Assembly (NCBI RefSeq): GCF_900110775.1
Contig: NZ_FOEP01000002.1
Span: forward strand, 310,001-374,000
Direction of reading: 5' to 3'
Origin: Thalassovita taeanensis
Lineage (GTDB): Bacteria > Pseudomonadota > Alphaproteobacteria > Rhodobacterales > Rhodobacteraceae
Length of the DNA stretch: 64,000 bases
The notes under the pieces are model-generated. The model was not told where the DNA came from and ran no database searches. It worked only from the letters and a program-made list of their open reading frames with translations. Both the position numbers and the translations under genes were made by a program. Below are positions 8,281 through 16,283 of this stretch, in pieces. How positions within the stretch are numbered: position 1 is the first letter of the stretch; the number at the start of each line of letters is the position of its first letter.

Positions 8281-9047
8281 CGAAAGGTCGGAGTGCGCTT
8301 TTCAAGAAAGGCCTTCAGCCCCTCCTGCGCATCCGGGCTGGTCTGGGTCAGGGCGGCACACAGGCTTTCGGTAAACAGCCCATCCGCCTTCGACATATCC
8401 TCGATCCGCGCCAGCGCATGGATCATCACATAGTTCGACAGCCCGGCATTTTTGGCGATCTTCCCCGCCAGCTCCATCGCCAGCGGCAGCGCCTCGCCCT
8501 CGCCCACGGCATAGTGGCACAGCCCCAAGGCCTTGCCCTCTTCGGCGCCGTATTTGCGACCGGTCAGCATCATCTCGATCATCCGGTCAGCGCCCAGAAT
8601 GCGCCCGACCCGCACGCTCGCGCCGCCGCCAACGTAAATCCCGCGCCGCCCCTCGGGCAGTTGGAAAATCGCTGACGGTTCGGCAATCCGCACATGGGTC
8701 GAGGTCGCAAGCTCCAGCCCGCCACCAATCACCGCGCCGAACATGGCCGACACCACTGGCAGACCGGAAAACTGGATCTTCTCCATCACCGCATGCCAGG
8801 CCCGCGAATGGCGCAACGTGCCCTCGGCGTCGCGCGCTACATGCTCGCTCAGGTCCAGCCCGGAACAATAATGCCCCGCCGTGCCGGTCAGAACCACCAC
8901 CTTCACCCCCTCGGGCGGGGCGCTGAAAAACCCATCCAGCGCTGCCAAAAGCTGATCGTTCATCGCGTTGCGCTTGTCGGGCCGCGTCATCGTCAGAACC
9001 GCAATCGGCCCCTCCAGCGTGATGTTCAGGATCTCTGTTTCGCTCAT
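8277..9047 (-). CDS. Crotonase-fold enoyl-CoA hydratase of the hydroxycinnamate operon
   Basis: The protein has 256 residues when started at the ATG at 9047, which has a well spaced GGAG six bases upstream; two earlier in-frame starts (9053, 9068) are less favoured. The crotonase oxyanion-hole segments are HYCSGLDLSE (about residues 59-68) and VIGGGLELA. Both glutamates of classical enoyl-CoA hydratase are present: E112 in GGGLELA and E132 in LPEGRRG, 20 residues apart as in rat hydratase. Hydroxycinnamoyl-CoA hydratase-lyase usually lacks the first one. The gene heads the operon with marR and fcs, so the substrate should be a hydroxycinnamoyl-CoA; hydration without cleavage to vanillin is my inference. 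Confidence 0.8.
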   Translation of the reverse strand: MSETEILNITLEGPIAVLTMTRPDKRNAMNDQLLAALDGFFSAPPEGVKVVVLTGTAGHYCSGLDLSEHVARDAEGTLRHSRAWHAVMEKIQFSGLPVVSAMFGAVIGGGLELATSTHVRIAEPSAIFQLPEGRRGIYVGGGASVRVGRILGADRMIEMMLTGRKYGAEEGKALGLCHYAVGEGEALPLAMELAGKIAKNAGLSNYVMIHALARIEDMSKADGLFTESLCAALTQTSPDAQEGLKAFLEKRTPTFR

Positions 9048-9073
9048 CTTCATCTCCGGCAATGTCATATTTG

Positions 9074-9097
9074 GCTATAACTCATAACTATTATAGC
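9074..9097 (-). promoter_or_regulatory. Promoter with overlapping palindromic operator for the crotonase-marR-fcs operon
   Basis: There is a perfect 7-bp inverted repeat GCTATAA (9074-9080) / TTATAGC (9091-9097) with a 10-base spacer. On the minus strand a perfect -10 hexamer TATAAT (9095-9090) lies inside the right arm; the -35 is weak. The site is 27-50 bases upstream of the crotonase start. Size and position fit a MarR dimer blocking RNA polymerase. Confidence 0.6.
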
Positions 9098-9136
9098 TCA
9101 TCTCGTCCAGTCGGGGAACGCACCCGCGAAAATCAG

Positions 9137-9160
9137 GCCCCGCGTTCGAAAACGCAGGGC
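9137..9160 (-). terminator. Terminator hairpin after the TRAP transporter operon
   Basis: GCCC/GGGC plus GCGTT/AACGC with one mismatch form a stem of ten positions with a 4-base loop (TTCG on the minus strand), 9 bases after the large permease stop. The following T-tract is short (ATTTTC). Confidence 0.6.
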
Positions 9161-9168
9161 CCGCAATG

Positions 9169-10491
9169 TCAGTTAAACAAGCGCAAGAGGAACAGCGTGA
9201 TGCCCGGGAACGCGACCAGAATGATCACCCGCACGATGTCCGAGGCAACGAAATACATCACCGCCTTATAGGTCTCGACCATCGGCGTCAGCCGATCCAT
9301 CGAGTTGATAACAAACAGGTTCATCCCAACAGGTGGCGTGATCAACCCGACCTCGACCACGATCAGAACGATAATCCCGAACCAGATCGCCGTCTCGTCC
9401 AGCGTCATCCCGAAGTCCAGAACCGAGATGATCGGAAAGAAAATCGGGATCGTCAGCAGGATCATCGACAGGCTGTCCATCAGACAGCCAAACACCAGAT
9501 ACAGCAGCAGAATGATCGCCAAAATCACCCAAGGGCTATAGCCCAGACCAGCAACATAGTTCGACAGCTCCTGCGGCACCTGGCTCAGCGCCAAAAACCC
9601 GTTATAGAACGCCGCCCCCAGCACGATGAAAAAGATCATCGCCGTGTTGCGCGCCGTCGCCATGAAGCTTTCGATCAACGTGGCCCGGTTCAGCCCGCCA
9701 TTGATCAGCGCGATCACACCGGTCCCGGCAGCCCCCACAGCGGCGCCCTCGGTCGGGGTGAAAATCCCCATATAGATCCCGCCGACCACCAGCAGGAACA
9801 CCAGCAGAACCGGCCAGACATCGGCCAGCGCCTTGAACCGCTGCGCCATCGGCACAGGCTCGCGCACACCCGCCGCATCAGGATGGATCCGCACATAGAT
9901 CGAGATCGTGATCATATAGCCGATCGCGGCCAGAATCCCCGGAATGAACGCGGCCAGAAACAGCTTGGCAATGTTCTGCTCGGTCAGGATCGCATAGATC
10001 ACCAGGATCACCGAGGGCGGGATCAGAATGCCCAATGTGCCCCCCGCCGCCAGCGTCGCGGTCGAAAATCCCCCCGAATAACCATAGCGTCGCAATTCAG
10101 GCAGCGCGACCTGGCTCATCGTGGCCGCCGTCGCCAGCGACGATCCGCAGATCGACCCGAATCCGGCACACGCGCCCACGGCGGCCATCGCCACCCCGCC
10201 CTTGCGATGCCCCAAAAAGCTCTCGGCCGCTTTGAACAACGCCTGCGACATCCCGCCCAGCGTCGCAAAATGCCCCATCAGCAGGAACATCGGCACGATC
10301 GACAACGAATAGCTGGAAAACGTCGAATAGGTCTCGGTCTTCAGCTTGGCAAAGGCGACGTTGGTGCCGCCCGTGATGAAATACAGCCCGCCCAGTCCGG
10401 CAAGAAACATCGCCAGCCCGATCGGCACCCGCAGGAAAATCATCAGCAGCAGAACGGGAAAGGACGTCAGTCCGATTTCAAGGTTGGTCAA
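9169..10491 (-). CDS. TRAP transporter large permease (DctM family)
   Basis: This 440-residue membrane protein has 11-12 hydrophobic helices and the DctM landmarks GILIPPSVILVIYAI (mid-protein) and the C-terminal GLITPPVGMNLFVIN. It forms the sodium-driven channel of a tripartite ATP-independent periplasmic transporter. The start is TTG at 10491: it overlaps the small permease stop (TTGA) and has GGAGGAG upstream, and the hydrophobic region begins directly after. It is the last gene of an operon with a binding protein, a GST-type isomerase and an FAH-family hydrolase. Uptake of an aromatic or hydroxycinnamic acid (TarPQM-like) is the contextual inference. Confidence 0.93.
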   Translation of the reverse strand: MTNLEIGLTSFPVLLLMIFLRVPIGLAMFLAGLGGLYFITGGTNVAFAKLKTETYSTFSSYSLSIVPMFLLMGHFATLGGMSQALFKAAESFLGHRKGGVAMAAVGACAGFGSICGSSLATAATMSQVALPELRRYGYSGGFSTATLAAGGTLGILIPPSVILVIYAILTEQNIAKLFLAAFIPGILAAIGYMITISIYVRIHPDAAGVREPVPMAQRFKALADVWPVLLVFLLVVGGIYMGIFTPTEGAAVGAAGTGVIALINGGLNRATLIESFMATARNTAMIFFIVLGAAFYNGFLALSQVPQELSNYVAGLGYSPWVILAIILLLYLVFGCLMDSLSMILLTIPIFFPIISVLDFGMTLDETAIWFGIIVLIVVEVGLITPPVGMNLFVINSMDRLTPMVETYKAVMYFVASDIVRVIILVAFPGITLFLLRLFN

Positions 10492-11072
10492 TGCTCTGCT
10501 CCTCCGCCGACCGGAATGATCGTGCGCCCGCTCAGGGATTCGGCGATCCGAACGACCGCCATGTAAACCGCCACAACCGCGCTCACGACCGAGGCCGCGA
10601 AACTGGCGGCATAAGCCCACCAGATCGGGAATTGCAGCAAAAAGGTTGTCTCTTGATACCGCATTTTCGAATTCATCCCCTCATACAGCCGCCAGGCGAT
10701 CAGGATCAGAACCAGTGCGAACACGATTTCCACCACCATCTGAATGGCCCGGTTCACCCGGCTCGACAGAACCGAGGTAAAAATATCGACCGTGGCATGA
10801 CTACCGGTGATCTGACACAGCGGGATGAAGGCGAAAATGGCAAAGGCGATCCCGGCTTCAACCAGCTCGAAATCCCCCAATATAGGCCCGATCCCGGTGC
10901 CCAGAAGCGTCTTGGCAAAGCCACCAAGCAGCCCCTCAACCCAATCCGTATGCAGCAAAGTGTTCAGCGTCCGCCCGATCACCGACACGCAGGTCAGCAG
11001 GATCAACAGGGTCAGAACCACGCCACCCAACACCGCCATCGCACGCGCCAGGCCAGTCATGAAACGTTGCAT
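10488..11072 (-). CDS. TRAP transporter small permease (DctQ family)
   Basis: This 194-residue protein has four predicted membrane helices and the DctQ fold. It is slightly longer than the family norm because of the loop between the first two helices. It forms the membrane complex with the large permease, whose TTG start overlaps its stop codon (translational coupling). The ATG at 11072 follows the hairpin-containing spacer that separates it from the binding-protein gene. Confidence 0.9.
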   Translation of the reverse strand: MQRFMTGLARAMAVLGGVVLTLLILLTCVSVIGRTLNTLLHTDWVEGLLGGFAKTLLGTGIGPILGDFELVEAGIAFAIFAFIPLCQITGSHATVDIFTSVLSSRVNRAIQMVVEIVFALVLILIAWRLYEGMNSKMRYQETTFLLQFPIWWAYAASFAASVVSAVVAVYMAVVRIAESLSGRTIIPVGGGAEH

Positions 11073-11107
11073 AAATATCCTCGTCCTTGTTCAGGAGGGT
11101 TGGAACC

Positions 11108-11138
11108 GGGCCGCGGCAGGGATTACCCGCCGCGGCCC
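11108..11138 (-). other. Intercistronic hairpin between TRAP binding-protein and permease genes
   Basis: A 10-bp GC-only stem (GGGCCGCGGC / GCCGCGGCCC) encloses an 11-base loop, with no T-tract. It is placed 22-52 bases after the binding-protein stop. Such hairpins commonly stabilise the upstream mRNA, so that more binding protein than permease is made; this role is inferred. Confidence 0.6.
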
Positions 11139-11159
11139 TTCGTCAACATACCGTTCGGC

Positions 11160-12194
11160 TTATTTGGTGTTCTTGGCAATCAGCGCTTTCGCCTGATCCA
11201 GCAACGCCTGCCCGTCAAAGCCCTTGGCATTCATTTCTTCGACCCACTCGCCAGCGATCGGCTCTGCGGCGGCCTTCCACTCGGCGACCTGCTCGGGTGT
11301 CAGCTCGATAATGTTGTTGCCACGGTCGACCGCGATCTGCATCGCCGGTTCGTCCGACGCCTGCATGACCTTGCCGGCCCAAGCGGATACATCGGCCCCC
11401 GAGTTGGCATCGATCACGGCTTTCAGATCATCGGGCATGCTTTCGTACTTTTCCTTGTTCATCGCGAAGATGAACGAGGTCGTGTACAGCGACTCATCCC
11501 CAAAGGTCGTGTGGTTGCCCACCAGTTCCGACACTTTCAACGCCGCGGTCACTTCCCACGGAATGACTGTCGCGTCGATAACACCTTTCGACAGGGCCTC
11601 GGGCACCGCAGGAACCGGCATCCCGATCGGGGTTGCGCCCAGCGAGCTGAACAGCATGTTGGTCACCCGCGTCGGCGCGCGCAGCTTCACACCGTTCAGA
11701 TCCGCCACTGACGTGATCGGCGCTTTCGAGTGGATCACACCGGGGCCATGCACCCAAACCGCGATCACCTTGAACGGCGCGTAATCCTTGTCCAGCATGT
11801 TCGCCTCGGCAAACTCCCAATAGGCGCGGCTGGTGGCCTCGGCATTGGTCATCGTGAACGGCAGCTCGAACACTTCGGCCTGCGGGAACCGGCCGGGAGT
11901 ATAGCCCACAACCGTCCAGACGATATCGGCGATCCCGTCCTGCACCTGCCCGATCAGCGCGGGCGGCTTGCCACCCAGCTGCATCGAGGGATAGCGCTCG
12001 ATCTTGATCCGGCCCTGGCTTTCGGCCTCGACCTTGTCGGCCCACACGTCCAGCACCAGCTTGGGCACATTGGCCTGCGCCGGCAGGAACTGATGCATTT
12101 TCAGCGTCACTTCCTGCGCAAATGCGGTGGCGGATGTGCCCGCCAGAATCGCCGCAACCGCAACGCCACGCGCAACTGTTTTAAGAATTTTCAT
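11160..12194 (-). CDS. TRAP transporter substrate-binding protein (DctP family)
   Basis: This 344-residue periplasmic protein has a clear signal peptide (MKILKTVARGVAVAAILAG, cleavage after AFA at about residue 26). The DctP fold includes RAPTRVTNMLFSSLGATPIGMPVPAV, where the conserved arginine (about residue 170) binds the substrate carboxylate. It is fourth-from-last in transcription order of the aromatic-acid operon: hydrolase, isomerase, binding protein, small and large permeases. A carboxylate ligand is expected; its exact identity is unknown. It starts at ATG 12194 with GGGAGGAAAT upstream. Confidence 0.92.
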   Translation of the reverse strand: MKILKTVARGVAVAAILAGTSATAFAQEVTLKMHQFLPAQANVPKLVLDVWADKVEAESQGRIKIERYPSMQLGGKPPALIGQVQDGIADIVWTVVGYTPGRFPQAEVFELPFTMTNAEATSRAYWEFAEANMLDKDYAPFKVIAVWVHGPGVIHSKAPITSVADLNGVKLRAPTRVTNMLFSSLGATPIGMPVPAVPEALSKGVIDATVIPWEVTAALKVSELVGNHTTFGDESLYTTSFIFAMNKEKYESMPDDLKAVIDANSGADVSAWAGKVMQASDEPAMQIAVDRGNNIIELTPEQVAEWKAAAEPIAGEWVEEMNAKGFDGQALLDQAKALIAKNTK

Positions 12195-12262
12195 TGGTAT
12201 TTCCTCCCTTGGATCGCTTTATATTCGCCCCGCATTCAGGGCGATATTCGTTCAGGCCCGGA

Positions 12263-12910
12263 CTATTTTTCGAAATCCGGTTGCTGCGCCGGGTGCGCCT
12301 TGGCAAAGGCGGGCAACGCCGCGCAGGTGTCGTATATCTCATTCAGACGGGTCAGGTCGCTGATATCAACCCCGAACCGCTGCGCCGAGAAGATTTGTGG
12401 CACAAGACAAAGATCCGCCAACCCCGGTTCCTCGCCAAAACAGAACGCACTCCCGCCGCCCCGCTTTTGCAAAATATCCTCGCAGGCCTGCAACCCCTCG
12501 CCCAACCAGCGCGACAACCAGGCCTGCACCTGATCCTCGTCCAGCCGCAGATCGGCGCGCAGATACTGCAGCACCCGCAGGTTCTGCAGCGGATGAACCT
12601 CGCAGGCGATGACCTGTGCAAACGCCCGCACCTGCGCCCGCAGATCCTTGTCGCCCGGCAACAGCGGCACGTCGGGATATGTCTCGTCCAACCACTCGAT
12701 GATGGCCAGGGACTGATACAGCTCCTGCCCGTCCTCGGTGATCAGCACCGGCAGCAGCTTCTGCGGATTGACCGCCGCAAACCCTGCCGCTTTCTGCTGG
12801 CCGCTCTTCAGATGCACGCTCTCGAAATCATACTCCAACCCCTTGAGGTTAAAGGCGATCCGGCAACGGTACGACGACGAGCTGCGGAAATATCCCATAA
12901 ATCGCATCAT
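12263..12910 (-). CDS. maiA: Zeta-class glutathione transferase: maleylpyruvate/maleylacetoacetate isomerase
   Basis: This 215-residue GST has an N-terminal thioredoxin-like domain carrying the zeta-class active-site segment SSSSYRCRIAF (about residues 10-20), PQKLLPVLITEDG for glutathione binding and YQSLAIIEWLDETYP. The helical C-terminal domain follows. The enzyme isomerises maleyl- to fumaryl-pyruvate or -acetoacetate with glutathione. Its ATG overlaps the stop of the FAH-family hydrolase gene (ATGA), the usual next enzyme. Because that hydrolase is the short, fumarylpyruvate hydrolase type, gentisate catabolism is more likely than homogentisate; the ring-cleaving dioxygenase is not in the window. 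Confidence 0.85.
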   Translation of the reverse strand: MMRFMGYFRSSSSYRCRIAFNLKGLEYDFESVHLKSGQQKAAGFAAVNPQKLLPVLITEDGQELYQSLAIIEWLDETYPDVPLLPGDKDLRAQVRAFAQVIACEVHPLQNLRVLQYLRADLRLDEDQVQAWLSRWLGEGLQACEDILQKRGGGSAFCFGEEPGLADLCLVPQIFSAQRFGVDISDLTRLNEIYDTCAALPAFAKAHPAQQPDFEK

Positions 12911-13602
12911 TCCGGCTCTCCAATCGTCAGCACCACAGGCTCCAGCCCGCTGATCGCGCCATGTAACTCATTGCCCGGCACAACCGGCCCGACACCCGCA
13001 GGCGTCCCGGTATAGATCAGATCCCCCGGCATCAAATGGTAAAAGCGTGACAAATGGCTGATCAGTTCAGGGATCGACCAGATCAGATCGCTCAGAACGG
13101 CCTCTTGCGTCACCACACCGTCAACCGTCAGACGGATCTGCTGATCCGCGATGTTTCCGAAGGTGGCGGCAGGCGTGATCGCCCCGATCACCGCCGCATC
13201 CTCGAAATCCTTACCCAGATCCCAGGGGCGGCGCTTGTCCTTGCCCTGCTGTTGCAGATCGCGCCGCGTCATATCCAACCCGGCGGCATAGCCATAAACC
13301 GCTGCCATTGCATCGCCCTGCGTCACGCGAAATGCAGGTGCGCCAATCGCCACGACAAACTCCATCTCGTGATGGCAGTCGTTGGTTTCCAACGGATAGG
13401 GCACAGTTGCGCCGCTCAGACAGATGGCCCAGGGCGTCTTGGTGAAGTAAAACGGCGCCTCGCGGTCCACCTCGTGGCCCATTTCGGCGGCATGGGCGGC
13501 ATAGTTGCGCCCGACGCAGAAAATCCGCCGCACAGGAAAGCCAACATCTTGCCCGCTGACAGGCACCATCGGCGGCGCAGGAAGCTCAAATAGCGGCTTC
13601 AT
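12907..13602 (-). CDS. Fumarylacetoacetate hydrolase family protein, fumarylpyruvate hydrolase-like (NagK type)
   Basis: The protein has 231 residues from ATG 13602. The short FAH fold opens with RRIFCVGRNYAAHAAEMG and continues with HHEMEFVVAIG and AAGLDMTRRDLQ, which carry the acidic divalent-metal ligands, then IYTGTPAGVGPV. Length and the CVGRNYAAHA signature match fumarylpyruvate hydrolases better than the roughly 420-residue fumarylacetoacetases. It is the first gene of the operon, overlapping the isomerase by 4 bases, and divergent from marR at 13817. It cleaves the isomerised ring-fission product to fumarate and pyruvate (inferred). Confidence 0.8.
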   Translation of the reverse strand: MKPLFELPAPPMVPVSGQDVGFPVRRIFCVGRNYAAHAAEMGHEVDREAPFYFTKTPWAICLSGATVPYPLETNDCHHEMEFVVAIGAPAFRVTQGDAMAAVYGYAAGLDMTRRDLQQQGKDKRRPWDLGKDFEDAAVIGAITPAATFGNIADQQIRLTVDGVVTQEAVLSDLIWSIPELISHLSRFYHLMPGDLIYTGTPAGVGPVVPGNELHGAISGLEPVVLTIGEPE

Positions 13603-13714
13603 TTCGCACCACGCCCCAAAGGAAGCAGCCAGACGACTTGCGAAAAACGGCACAAAGCAGGTAGGTTTTTCAACACGGCTCCTCCTCCCCAGGTTCGAGT
13701 GTTGCTCAATTCAT

Positions 13715-13745
13715 CGATATGTATTCATATTGTTATAGGCTATGT
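13715..13745. promoter_or_regulatory. AT-rich divergent control region with palindromes
   Basis: The 214-base gap between the hydrolase and marR genes turns AT-rich here. It contains ATATG-TATT-CATAT (inverted repeat with 5-bp arms) and shortly after TATAG-G-CTAT. Both lie where the two outward promoters must be. A MarR-type operator is plausible; the arms are too short to be certain. Confidence 0.35.
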
Positions 13746-13816
13746 CAATTTAATCTTGCGGCACCTTAATATTTAACCGACCGAACGGTCAAGCTTACCA
13801 AGGCGCGAAAATCAGG

Positions 13817-14248
13817 ATGCTACAGTTCAACACCATGCCCGGGCACCTTGTCAGGCGCGCACATCAGGTGGCCACCGCCATCTTTGTCGAACAGATGACG
13901 AAAGAGGGCCTTGATATCACACCCTTTCAGTTTGCGGCCCTGTCGGCGATCCAGATGCAGCCGGGGCTGGATCAAGCCACCGCCGCCGCATGGACCGCCT
14001 GTGATCGCGCCACCATGGGCGGCGTGCTGGACCGGTTGGTTGAAAAGGGTCTGGTGCTGCGTCAGATCTCGGACAAAGACCGCCGCGCCCGCGTGCTGCA
14101 CCTGACCGATTCGGGTCGCGCGATCCTGCAAAAGGCAGAAACCGTCGCGCTTGCCATCCAAGACAGCCTCACCCAAGGTCTCAACCCGCAAGAGCGCGAC
14201 ATCCTAGTCGACCTGCTGCAACGCGTCTGCGACAACCACCCAAAGTAA
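13817..14248 (+). CDS. MarR family transcriptional regulator
   Basis: This 143-residue winged-helix protein has VRRAHQVATAIFVEQM and ITPFQFAALSAIQMQPG in the dimerisation and helix-1 region, LDQATAAAWTACDRATMGGVLDRLVEKG as the helix-turn-helix, and a wing with SDKDRRARVLHLTDSG. It is transcribed away from the FAH-hydrolase/isomerase/TRAP operon, so it probably represses that operon in response to an aromatic ligand. ATG 13817 is used; an in-frame ATG six codons later is also possible. It resembles aromatic-acid MarR proteins, but the ligand cannot be predicted. Confidence 0.88.
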   Translation: MLQFNTMPGHLVRRAHQVATAIFVEQMTKEGLDITPFQFAALSAIQMQPGLDQATAAAWTACDRATMGGVLDRLVEKGLVLRQISDKDRRARVLHLTDSGRAILQKAETVALAIQDSLTQGLNPQERDILVDLLQRVCDNHPK

Positions 14249-14262
14249 CCGCGCATCAAAAA

Positions 14263-14287
14263 GGGCCGGTCACACGGACCAAACCCC
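14263..14287 (+). terminator. Weak hairpin after marR
   Basis: GGTC-ACACG-GACC is flanked by GGG and CCC. The sequence closely resembles the intact terminator at 15214-15236 but has an AAA substitution in the right arm, so only four central base pairs and three outer ones remain. Confidence 0.35.
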
Positions 14288-14378
14288 TTGCCAGATGTGC
14301 CGTAAATCGCGCCAACCGGGCGGCGTGATCATTTCCCGACCGGCGGCTTTGATCCCTAAGCGGACTCGACAGAAGGGG

Positions 14379-14957
14379 TCATTCACTCCACGCGTGCACA
14401 TGCACGTCACGGCCCGAGTGGCCCTTCATTATCTTGGTGGCCACATCTTCACGCTCCTTATCGGACACCCGCACCCACAGAAGAATGCCGCCGTGTTCAA
14501 TCTGGTTCGTATAGTAGTCCTTGTGGTGCTTGCCGACCCGACGTGCCAGCAGCGTTCCTATCACGGTGGCGGGACTGCCACCGATCGCAATCGCGGCGAT
14601 GGACGCAGCCAACGTGCTGGCGGGCGTCAGCATCGCGGCCATGGCGATGAACGAGCCAAGAAAAAGAAAACCACCGACAATAGCACCTTCAAGCTCTCCA
14701 ATCGCTTCTTCCGACACGAAGGCCGCGCGTGGCGCATTGGGGTCGTCCTCCAATTCGGACGTACGCCAGTATGCTTTACCCAGCTTTTCCTCCAGAATCT
14801 CCTGCCGGGCCAGCAGACTGATGTCATACCGACTGAAACCAACCATTCGCAGATCATAGAAGGCGCGCTGAAGGTCTTCGAAGGTGTCAAACACACCTAC
14901 GGCCTCTGGAATGTCGATAACTGTGGTTCTGCGTTCGCTTTCATCTTGATTAGTCAT
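14379..14957 (-). CDS. Small membrane protein with stress-protein (YflT/GsiB-like) N-terminal domain
   Basis: The protein has 192 residues from ATG 14957, which has AAGG eight bases upstream. The N-terminal half (VGVFDTFEDLQRAFYDLRM, then GFSRYDISLLARQE) looks like the alpha-beta domain of general stress protein 17M/YflT. A glycine-alanine-rich membrane pair follows (about residues 90-140), and the C-terminal half returns to an alpha-beta repeat (GGILLWVRVSDKEREDVATKIM). This layout is common in alphaproteobacterial proteins of unknown function. It is monocistronic. No function should be assumed beyond a possible envelope stress role. Confidence 0.65.
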   Translation of the reverse strand: MTNQDESERRTTVIDIPEAVGVFDTFEDLQRAFYDLRMVGFSRYDISLLARQEILEEKLGKAYWRTSELEDDPNAPRAAFVSEEAIGELEGAIVGGFLFLGSFIAMAAMLTPASTLAASIAAIAIGGSPATVIGTLLARRVGKHHKDYYTNQIEHGGILLWVRVSDKEREDVATKIMKGHSGRDVHVHAWSE

Positions 14958-15213
14958 TGGCGTCACCTTCTTTCTCACCTTGGCTGCACGACCTTTGTAT
15001 TCAGAACGCTCTGGCAACGCGTTGATCGGAATCAACCTCGCCAGTGTAGCAATATGATAACAGCTCCCAGAGCAGGTCCGGCGGCGGCCTCAGGCGTTCA
15101 GATCGCCAATCGGGGCATTGCGGCCCTGTACCGCAACGATGTCAGCACATCAGACACCTGACGCAACAACGCGCGCGTCTGGAGTATGGAGCCTAGCGGC
15201 CCACAAACGGAAA
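14958..15213. other. Non-coding stretch upstream of the stress-like gene
   Basis: Together with the terminator and spacer up to 15259 this is a gene-free interval of 302 bases. It must hold the promoter of the gene at 14379-14957. The only clear structure is a 6-bp inverted repeat TTGCGG / CCGCAA around 15117-15136. No convincing ORF or sigma-factor motif is visible to me. Confidence 0.5.
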
Positions 15214-15236
15214 GGGCCGGTCACTCGGACCGGCCC
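15214..15236 (-). terminator. Terminator after the pyrimidine ABC transporter operon
   Basis: A 9-bp perfect stem GGGCCGGTC / GACCGGCCC with a 5-base loop. On the minus strand it lies 24 bases after the binding-protein stop and is followed by TTTCC. Confidence 0.8.
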
Positions 15237-15259
15237 CCTGTCTTGTCAGATCAAACGCC

Positions 15260-16255
15260 TTAGTGCAGCGCTTTATCCGTGATCGCGTGGGTCCATGCGC
15301 CCTCGGGTGCCTTGCTGATGACCGGGTCCGACCCGCCCGCCAGTAGCGACGCCACCGTGCGCTCGTAATCAGCCACGTCCAGCGCGCCATTCGAACCGGC
15401 GGTCAGCTTGGCGACCTCTGCCATCATCCGCTTCTGATGCGCTTCGGTCTGTGCGCCCGACGCATCGTTGTCCAGAACGATCATCGCCGCGTCATCCGGG
15501 TTCGCTTCTGCCCACTTCCAGCCCTTCATCGACGCGCGCACAAAGCGCACCATCTTGTCCTCGAAGGCCGGATCTTTCAGGTTCTCTTCCATGACATACA
15601 TGCCATCCTCAAGCGTCGCGACGCCCTGATCTTCGTACTTGAACACCACCAGATCGTCCGGCGTCAGACCCGCATCGATGATCTGCCAGTATTCGTTATA
15701 GGTCATGGTCGACACGCACGCCGCCTGCCCCTGCAGGATCGGATCGACGTTGAAGCCCTGCTTCAGAACCGTCACGCCACCTTCGGACCCATCGGTCGCC
15801 AGACCCAGCTTGCTCATCCAGCTCAGGAACGGATACTCGTTGCCGAAGAACCAAACGCCCAGCGTCTTGCCCGCGAAATCCGCAGGCGTCTCGATGCCTG
15901 CATCCTTGCGGCACGTCAGCATCATCCCCGACGACTTGAACGGCTGCGCGATGTTCACCAGCGCCAGACCCTTTTCGCGGCTCGCCAAGGCCGACGGCAT
16001 CCAGTCCAGAACCACATCAGCCCCGCCGCCCGCAATCACCTGCGCCGGTGCGATATCCGGACCGCCCGGCTTGATCGTGACGTTGAGGTCCTCTTCACCG
16101 TAGAACCCTTTGTCCAGCGCCACGTAATAGCCCGCGAACTGCGCCTGCGTGACCCACTTCAACTGCAGCGTCACGTCGTCCGCCGCCTGCGCCATTCCGG
16201 CCCAGACCCCAAGCGCCGCCACACCCAGCGTTTTCATCATTGTTTTCATTGTCAT
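15260..16255 (-). CDS. NMT1/ThiY-type ABC transporter substrate-binding protein (probable pyrimidine uptake)
   Basis: This 331-residue periplasmic protein has a signal peptide (MKTLGVAALGVWAGMAQA, cleaved at about residue 24) and the NMT1/THI5-like fold. It opens with VTLQLKWVTQAQFAGYYVALDKGFY, the segment shared by ThiY and related pyrimidine-ring binders. It is the last of four ABC genes in a run that continues into dihydropyrimidinase. NMT1-type proteins bind aminopyrimidines or their degradation products. The context with catabolic enzymes suggests uracil, thymine or dihydropyrimidine uptake rather than thiamin salvage; this is inference. Confidence 0.85.
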   Translation of the reverse strand: MTMKTMMKTLGVAALGVWAGMAQAADDVTLQLKWVTQAQFAGYYVALDKGFYGEEDLNVTIKPGGPDIAPAQVIAGGGADVVLDWMPSALASREKGLALVNIAQPFKSSGMMLTCRKDAGIETPADFAGKTLGVWFFGNEYPFLSWMSKLGLATDGSEGGVTVLKQGFNVDPILQGQAACVSTMTYNEYWQIIDAGLTPDDLVVFKYEDQGVATLEDGMYVMEENLKDPAFEDKMVRFVRASMKGWKWAEANPDDAAMIVLDNDASGAQTEAHQKRMMAEVAKLTAGSNGALDVADYERTVASLLAGGSDPVISKAPEGAWTHAITDKALH

Positions 16256-16283
16256 ACTCTCCTTGTTGAACTGAATTATTTGC

